Positions 58,918 through 64,000 of a stretch of 64,000 nt of DNA are shown piece after piece (within the stretch, counting starts at the first letter, position 1; each line of letters opens with the position of its first letter). The notes below the pieces were generated by a model, which did not search any database, was not told the origin of the DNA, and was given only the letters and a program-made list of their open reading frames with translations. The DNA is from Saccharomonospora azurea NA-128 (GTDB lineage: Bacteria > Actinomycetota > Actinomycetes > Mycobacteriales > Pseudonocardiaceae). The position numbers and the translations under genes are program-made. Location of the stretch: contig NZ_CM001466.1 in assembly GCF_000231055.2 (NCBI RefSeq), positions 3,508,184 to 3,572,183 on the forward strand, in the 5' to 3' direction.

Positions 58918-60343
58918 GCAGGTACGCCTCCAGACCCGTCCGGCCGCCCTCGCGCCCGAATCCTGATTCCTTGTAGCCACCGAACGGTGCGGCGGGATCG
59001 AACCGGTTGAACGTGTTGGCCCACACCACGCCCGCGCGCAGCCGGTCGGCCATCCACAGGATGCGGGAGCCCTTCTCCGTCCACACTCCCGCGGAGAGCC
59101 CGTAGGGCGTGTTGTTCGCCTTGGCGACGGCCTCGTCCGGCGTGCGGAACGTCAGCACCGACAGCACCGGGCCGAAGATCTCCTCGCGCGCGATGCGCAT
59201 GGACTGTTCGACGCCGGAGAACACCGTGGGCGCGAAGAACCAGCCCTTATCCGGCACCGGGCACGAGCTGGTCCACCGCTGCGCGCCGTCCTGCTCGCCC
59301 GAGGCGACCAGCTCCTTGATCTTCGCGAGCTGTTCGGGCGAGTTGATGGCGCCGATGTCGGTGTTCTTGTCGAGCGGGTCGCCGAGCCGCAACGTCGACA
59401 CCCGCGCGCGGAGCTTGTCGAGGAGCTCGTCGGCGATCGACTCCTGCACCAGCAGGCGCGAGCCCGCGCAGCACACGTGGCCCTGGTTGAAGAAGATGCC
59501 GTTGACGATCCCCTCGACGGCCTGGTCGAGCGGGGCGTCGTCGAAGACGACGTTGGCGGCCTTCCCACCGAGTTCGAGGGTGAGGCGCTTGCGCGTGCCC
59601 GCGAGCGTGCGCTGGATGTGCTTGCCGACCTCGGTGGAGCCGGTGAACGCGACCTTGTCGACGTCCGGGTGCTCCACCACGGCGGCGCCGATGTCGCCGG
59701 CACCGGGCACGATGTTCACCACGCCCGGCGGGAGATCGGCCTGCTGGCAGATCTCGGCGAACACGAGCGCCGTCAGCGGGGTGGTCTCGGCGGGCTTGAG
59801 CACCACCGTGTTGCCGGTGGCCAGCGCGGGCGCGACCTTCCACGCGAGCATCAGCAGCGGGAAGTTCCAGGGGATGACCTGGCCGGCCACGCCGAGCGGG
59901 CGCGGGTCGGGACCGAATCCGGCGTAGTCGAGCTTGTCGGCCCACCCGGCGTGGTAGAAGAAGTGCGCGGCGGCCGTGGGCACGTCGCTGTCGCGCGACT
60001 CCTTGATGGGCTTGCCGTTGTCCAGCGTCTCCAGCACGGCGAGTTCCCGCGCGCGCTCCTGGATGAGGCGGGCGAGGCGGAAGACGTACTTCGCCCGCTC
60101 GGTGCCCGGCATCGGGCCCCACACCCGCTCGTAGGCCTTCCTCGCGGCCTTCACCGCCGTGTCCACATCGGACGCGCTGGCGGTGCCGACCTCGGCGAGG
60201 ACCTCCTCCGTGGCGGGGTTGACGGTCTTGCTGGGGTCACCGGAACCGTCGACGAACTCGCCGCCGATGAACGGCCGGTACTTCGGCTTCAGGTTCGCGA
60301 TGTCGCGCGACTCGGGCGCGGGCGCGTATTCCCACTGGCTCAC
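58904..60343 (-). CDS. NAD(P)-dependent aldehyde dehydrogenase
   Basis: Full-length protein of 479 residues. Motifs: VIPWNFPLLML (catalytic Asn), LKPAETTPL, FTGSTEVGKHI (cofactor), LELGGKAANVVFDDA (catalytic Glu) and GHVCCAGSRL (catalytic Cys), then EEIFGPVLSVL. It starts at GTG 60343, two bases after the deoC stop, so the three genes deoC-ALDH-short ALDH form an operon. A likely job is oxidation of the acetaldehyde released by DeoC, but the substrate is not proven. Confidence 0.92.
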   Translation of the reverse strand: MSQWEYAPAPESRDIANLKPKYRPFIGGEFVDGSGDPSKTVNPATEEVLAEVGTASASDVDTAVKAARKAYERVWGPMPGTERAKYVFRLARLIQERARELAVLETLDNGKPIKESRDSDVPTAAAHFFYHAGWADKLDYAGFGPDPRPLGVAGQVIPWNFPLLMLAWKVAPALATGNTVVLKPAETTPLTALVFAEICQQADLPPGVVNIVPGAGDIGAAVVEHPDVDKVAFTGSTEVGKHIQRTLAGTRKRLTLELGGKAANVVFDDAPLDQAVEGIVNGIFFNQGHVCCAGSRLLVQESIADELLDKLRARVSTLRLGDPLDKNTDIGAINSPEQLAKIKELVASGEQDGAQRWTSSCPVPDKGWFFAPTVFSGVEQSMRIAREEIFGPVLSVLTFRTPDEAVAKANNTPYGLSAGVWTEKGSRILWMADRLRAGVVWANTFNRFDPAAPFGGYKESGFGREGGRTGLEAYLHVQG

Positions 60344-60345
60344 GA

Positions 60346-61299
60346 TCAGTCCAATGCGAGGTAGTCGGGGCCGCTGTAGTGGCCGGAAATCTGGGTGCGC
60401 CGCTGCAGGAGCAGGTCGTTGAGCAGGCTGGAGGCACCGAAGCGGAACAGCGACGGCGTGAGCCACTCCTCGCCGGCGACCTCGCGCACGGCGACGAGGT
60501 ACCGCACGGCGTCCTTGGTGGTGCGGATCCCGCCCGCGGGCTTCACACCGCGCAGCTCGCCCGTGGCGGTGTACCAGTCGCGTACCGCCTGCAGCATCAC
60601 GTGGGTCACCGGCAACGTCGCGGCGGGCGACACCTTGCCGGTGGAGGTCTTGATGAAGTCGCCACCGGCGAGCAGGGCGAGCCACGACGCCCGGCGGACG
60701 TTGTCGTAGGTCGCGAGTTCACCGGTTTCGAGGATGACCTTCAGGTGCGCGTCGCCGCAGGCCTGTTTGACGGCCTGGATCTCCTCGAACACCTGGCCGT
60801 AGCGGCCGGAGAGGAAGGCGCCGCGGTCGATCACCATGTCGACCTCGGAGGCGCCGGCCGACACCGCGAGCGCCACGTCCGCGAGTTTCACGTCGCGGCT
60901 CGACCGTCCCGACGGGAACGCGGTCGCCACACTCGCGACGGCGATGTCGGCACCGGCGAGCGCCTCGACGGCGGTGGCGGCGAGATCGGGATAGACGCAC
61001 ACGGCGGCCACGTGCGGTGTGTCCGGGAAGTCGGGGTCGGGTCGCCGTGCCTTCGCGGCCAGCGAGCGGACTTTGCCAGGGGTGTCGGCACCCTCCAACG
61101 TGGTCAGATCGACCATCGAGATCGCGGTGTCGATCGCCCACAGCTTGGAGGCCTTCTTGATGCTGCGGGTGGCCAGGCTCGCGGCACGCTGTTCGACGCC
61201 GACCTGGTCCACCCCGGGCAAGCCGTGCAGGAACCGGCGCAGACTGCGTTCGTCGCGGACGGCGTCGGTGAGCTCGGCCGGCAGGGTAGCTGTTGCCAT
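60346..61299 (-). CDS. deoC: Deoxyribose-phosphate aldolase
   Basis: Protein of 317 residues that cleaves 2-deoxyribose-5-phosphate to acetaldehyde and glyceraldehyde-3-phosphate, the last step of deoxynucleoside catabolism begun by the deoA and add products. Schiff-base Lys is in GGDFIKTSTGK; EVDMVIDRGAFLSG carries the catalytic Asp; VKPAGGIRT holds the second essential Lys. It is longer than E. coli DeoC but typical of the actinobacterial form. ATG 61299 has no ribosome-binding site, but TACGCT lies 7 bases upstream (leaderless). Confidence 0.93.
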   Translation of the reverse strand: MATATLPAELTDAVRDERSLRRFLHGLPGVDQVGVEQRAASLATRSIKKASKLWAIDTAISMVDLTTLEGADTPGKVRSLAAKARRPDPDFPDTPHVAAVCVYPDLAATAVEALAGADIAVASVATAFPSGRSSRDVKLADVALAVSAGASEVDMVIDRGAFLSGRYGQVFEEIQAVKQACGDAHLKVILETGELATYDNVRRASWLALLAGGDFIKTSTGKVSPAATLPVTHVMLQAVRDWYTATGELRGVKPAGGIRTTKDAVRYLVAVREVAGEEWLTPSLFRFGASSLLNDLLLQRRTQISGHYSGPDYLALD

Positions 61300-61345
61300 G
61301 GCCGAAAGCGTAGCCCGATCGACGTGAGCGACCAGGGCCGATCGG

Positions 61346-62008
61346 CTACTCGATCTCCTTGATCTTGTCGCGGGGAACGCGCTTGACCTCGACACCGCCC
61401 CAGAAGGCCAGTCCCGTGACCTTCACGACCGGAGCTCCGGGCGGAGCCGTCGGCGACGCGCCCTTCTTGTTCTTCGTCTCGAAGGCGCCCATGATGCCCA
61501 CGCCCGTGACCTCGACGGTGATGTCGTCCGGGACGATCACCTCGATGCCGCCCATGATCGCCACAGCGGTGATCGTGGAGTACGCCTCCGCGAAACGGGC
61601 GTGCCGCAGGTCGATCTGGATCCCGCCCCAGAAGGCGAAGCTGTTGTGCTGGCGGGGCAGCACCCACACGCCCTTGCGGTCGGCGCCCGCCATCACCGCG
61701 ATGGACGTCGTCGAGCCCGGAGTGCCTCCGATGAGCCGCGAGGGCGAGGACGACGGCGTGGTCGACACCGCAGCCGACGGATCCGCCAGTGCCGGCAGCG
61801 CCGTGTCGTCCGCGGGGAGGTCGGCCATCACGGGTTCGAGCTCGCCGAGCGTCTTGGCCGCGTACACCTGGTCGAGCCGTTCCTCGAGCTCGTTGAGCGT
61901 GATCCGCCCCTCGCCCATGGCCCTGTGCAGGACCTGGGCGACCCGTTCCCGGTCGGCATCCGATGCCCGAAGTTGTTTCGGGTCACGACGAGAGGGCTGT
62001 TCGCTCAC
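61346..62008 (-). CDS. DUF1707 protein with LiaF-like C-terminal domain
   Basis: Protein of 220 residues. The N-terminal about 60 residues (LRASDADRERVAQVLHRAMGEGRITLNELEERL) are a DUF1707 helical domain; after a Ser/Thr/Pro linker the rest resembles the cell-wall-active antibiotic response (LiaF) beta domain: three repeats of the pattern AFWGGIQIDLRHA, IMGGIEVIVPDD and AFWGGVEVKRV. No transmembrane helix is seen, unlike many relatives. A possible envelope-stress sensor partner. GTG start at 62008. Confidence 0.8.
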   Translation of the reverse strand: MSEQPSRRDPKQLRASDADRERVAQVLHRAMGEGRITLNELEERLDQVYAAKTLGELEPVMADLPADDTALPALADPSAAVSTTPSSSPSRLIGGTPGSTTSIAVMAGADRKGVWVLPRQHNSFAFWGGIQIDLRHARFAEAYSTITAVAIMGGIEVIVPDDITVEVTGVGIMGAFETKNKKGASPTAPPGAPVVKVTGLAFWGGVEVKRVPRDKIKEIE

Positions 62009-62068
62009 GCCTCTTACCTTAACGCCGGGGGAGCCGACGTCATGATCTCCGTCACCGAACGGTGCGGG

Positions 62069-62446
62069 TCAGAGCCGGGGAGGGTCGTCGTGCGCGCCGC
62101 GCAGCACGCAGAACTCGTTGCCCTCGGGGTCGGCGAGCACGGCCCATCCGGTGCCGTCGGGGCGACGTCGGTCGTCCACGAGCGTGGCCCCGATCCCGAG
62201 CAGGCGCTGCACCTCCTCGTCGCGCGGTACGTCCGGGCGGAGGCAGAAGTGCAGCCGGTTCTTCACCGTCTTCGGCTCGGGAACCTGAATGAAGAGGATG
62301 TTCCGGTCGCCGAGCTCGATGAGCGTCTCGGGGTCACCGGGCTGGTCCTCGGCCGACAAAGGGACGTCGAGTACCCGGCTCCACCACCGACCCAGCTCGT
62401 AGGCGTCGGCACAGTCCACCACGATGTTCTCGATGCTGCTTCCCAT
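62069..62446 (-). CDS. VOC-superfamily protein (glyoxalase-like)
   Basis: Protein of 125 residues with the glyoxalase/VOC fold: [21 protein letters not shown] at the start, the [12 protein letters not shown] metal-strand, and [12 protein letters not shown] at the end with the conserved Glu. Many such short actinobacterial proteins are annotated only as glyoxalase-like; the substrate is unknown. ATG 62446 chosen from homology; the longer frame upstream overlaps upp and is non-coding. Divergent from upp with an 88-base gap. Confidence 0.8.
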   Translation of the reverse strand: MGSSIENIVVDCADAYELGRWWSRVLDVPLSAEDQPGDPETLIELGDRNILFIQVPEPKTVKNRLHFCLRPDVPRDEEVQRLLGIGATLVDDRRRPDGTGWAVLADPEGNEFCVLRGAHDDPPRL

Positions 62447-62534
62447 CTCGGGGACCGTGCCCGAAGCGGAGCTGCACCACAATCGGTTTTCCCGCGCATC
62501 GGAGCGGCCCGTGTCCGCCGTTAGAGTGGCGGAC

Positions 62535-63158
62535 ATGGACGTACTCGTCGTCGAACACCCGCTGGCCAAGGCGCGGCTGTCCACCATGCGTGACGCCCGC
62601 ACCGACAGCGCGGCGTTCCGCGCAGCGTTGCAGGAGCTCACGGTCATGCTGACCTACGAGGCCATGCGCGACGCGCCGTTGACGACGGATCGCATCCACA
62701 CGCCCGTGGCCAGGACCGATGCCTACCGGCTGGCCAAGCCGCCCCTGCTCGTCCCCGTGCTGCGTGCCGGGCTGGGCATGGCGGACCAGGCGCACAGGCT
62801 CATCCCGGACGCGCAGATGGGCTTCGTGGGTCTCGCTCGCGACGAGACGACGCTCGAGCCCACGCCGTACCTGGAGTCACTGCCCGAATCGCTCGCGGGC
62901 CGACCCGTGGTCGTGCTCGACCCGATGCTGGCCACCGGCGGATCGATGGAGTACACGATCAGGCTGCTCACCGACCGCGGCGCCACCGACGTGACCGCCA
63001 TCTGTGCGCTCGCCGCACCGGAGGGCGTCGAGCGCCTGCGGCAGTCGGGGCTGCCGGTACGAGTGGTCACCGCGAGCGTCGACGAACGACTCAACGACTC
63101 CGGCTTCATCGTGCCCGGCCTCGGTGACGCCGGCGACCGTCTCTACGGAGCGGTCTGA
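62535..63158 (+). CDS. upp: Uracil phosphoribosyltransferase
   Basis: Protein of 207 residues that makes UMP from uracil and PRPP, salvaging the base released by the neighbouring nucleoside catabolic enzymes. Motifs: [24 protein letters not shown] (PRPP loop) and the C-terminal [14 protein letters not shown] (uracil site). TAGAGT at 62522-62527 is 7 bases before ATG 62535, so the message is probably leaderless. Confidence 0.95.
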   Translation: MDVLVVEHPLAKARLSTMRDARTDSAAFRAALQELTVMLTYEAMRDAPLTTDRIHTPVARTDAYRLAKPPLLVPVLRAGLGMADQAHRLIPDAQMGFVGLARDETTLEPTPYLESLPESLAGRPVVVLDPMLATGGSMEYTIRLLTDRGATDVTAICALAAPEGVERLRQSGLPVRVVTASVDERLNDSGFIVPGLGDAGDRLYGAV

Positions 63159-63780
63159 CCCGTCGGCTCCCGGGCCGACCGTGCCGGTGGTGCGTCCGCA
63201 CCGCCGCGTCCGTGAACCGATGGGAACTCTCGACGCTTCCGTCGGTGTGCCCGCAGTCGGGCACTGTCCTCTCAACGACGCAGACCGCCCCTCGGCGCAT
63301 CGCGTCCCCTGGTACCCGAACCGCGCTCGAGCCCGGTGCTGACGACGTCCACGAGCACCGTGCTCCAAGCGCTCGGAGGCCCCGCTGCGGCCGGTCGGCC
63401 CCCGAACGAGCGAAGCACGGCCCTTGACCTGCGAAGATCGAGTTAAGGGACCCCCCTGTTTCGGGGGGTTTTGGGGTTGTGTAATCTTCTTTTCGTCGCC
63501 GGGGAGACCGGCCGGGCCGGAAGGGCCGGGCGGGGTACTCGGTGGGGGATGGCGAACCAAGCTCCCGCGGTTGTGGTAGAGTGGGCCTCCCTGGTTGGGC
63601 GAGTTTCTTCATCATCTGGTTTTGGTGGTGGGGTTGGTTGCGCCCGACGGTGGAAACATACATGGTGTGTTGTTTGAGAACTCAACAGTGTGCTAGTGAT
63701 TGTCAAGCTAGTAGTGCTCTTTTTGAGCCCCTTTTTGTGGGTTTCTTTGAGATGACATTTGAGTCGTCGGATTGAATTCA
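63159..63780 (+). promoter_or_regulatory. rRNA operon upstream region and leader
   Basis: 622 bases without a supported gene. Contents: a strong hairpin ACCCCCC/GGGGGGT (63450-63467) followed by TTTTG, which could terminate read-through from upp; candidate -10 boxes TGTAAT (63480-63485) and TAGAGT (63577-63582), neither with a good -35; then a leader with TGTTTGAGAACTCAACAGTGTG-like sequence at 63671-63692, the conserved actinobacterial rrn leader element, and GAGCCCCTTTTT at about 63725. Leader transcripts of this type carry antitermination and RNase III signals. Confidence 0.6.

Positions 63781-64000
<220 letters not shown>

Noticed and set aside
63542..63775. 77-codon frame in the rrn leader
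   Set aside because: Lies in the untranslated leader of the 16S gene; composition follows the rRNA leader motifs.

Overview
The window is high-GC, codon-biased actinobacterial DNA and ends in the first 220 bases of a 16S rRNA gene. Gene content and order (SCO4848-family gene next to dacA and sdhCDAB, DUF3558 lipoprotein, nucleoside-uptake/deoA/add cluster, XdhC-YHS fusion) point to Actinomycetota, most likely Pseudonocardiaceae (Saccharomonospora-like). The family level is inference; the 16S fragment is too short for me to place it without a search.

Layout. 1-2762: the end of an aerobic CO dehydrogenase locus (coxL with the form I AYACSFR loop, then an XdhC/CoxI-YHS maturation protein). 2877-5976: small genes, comprising an SH3-domain anchor protein, a BrnT/ribbon-helix-helix type toxin-antitoxin pair, a metallo-beta-lactamase-fold protein divergent from exonuclease III, and a MNT nucleotidyltransferase whose overlapping partner is broken. 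6091-26809: a complete type 2 BREX (Pgl) phage-defence system, pglW, pglX, pglY, pglZ, brxD, brxHI. The last five genes are fused by start/stop overlaps or tight spacing. pglW is separated from them by a 2.6-kb insert holding two lower-GC genes (one a DUF3558 lipoprotein) and two opposing unknown genes, one frameshifted. 27089-30519: a small membrane protein, an MFS exporter and a secreted GH13 alpha-amylase with paired TTGCAAG-type operators.

30622-40407: conserved core synteny (YihY, MFS, dacA, SCO4848-like, sdhBADC) into which a GH10-CBM2 xylanase has been inserted. The xylanase is flanked by a duplicated copy of the dacA/SCO4848 intergenic region. 40830-50200: BMP-type nucleoside ABC transporter, cdd, deoA and add, which together import and degrade nucleosides. 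deoC and upp further on (60346-63158) complete the salvage/catabolic theme: deoxyribose-5-phosphate goes to acetaldehyde plus glyceraldehyde-3-phosphate, uracil goes to UMP, and two ALDH genes directly downstream of deoC may oxidise the acetaldehyde.

50290-58049: an acidic unknown protein, a SKI2-like helicase, and a large secreted subtilisin-family protease bracketed by arrays of a 21-bp intergenic repeat (GCGTGTCCGC plus an 11-base spacer). A palindromic version of the same repeat lies at 30525-30600. 61346-64000: DUF1707 protein, VOC protein, upp, then the rrn leader and 16S rRNA. Several genes (BrnT-like, xth, add, upp, deoC) appear leaderless, with a -10-like hexamer about 7 bases before the start codon.
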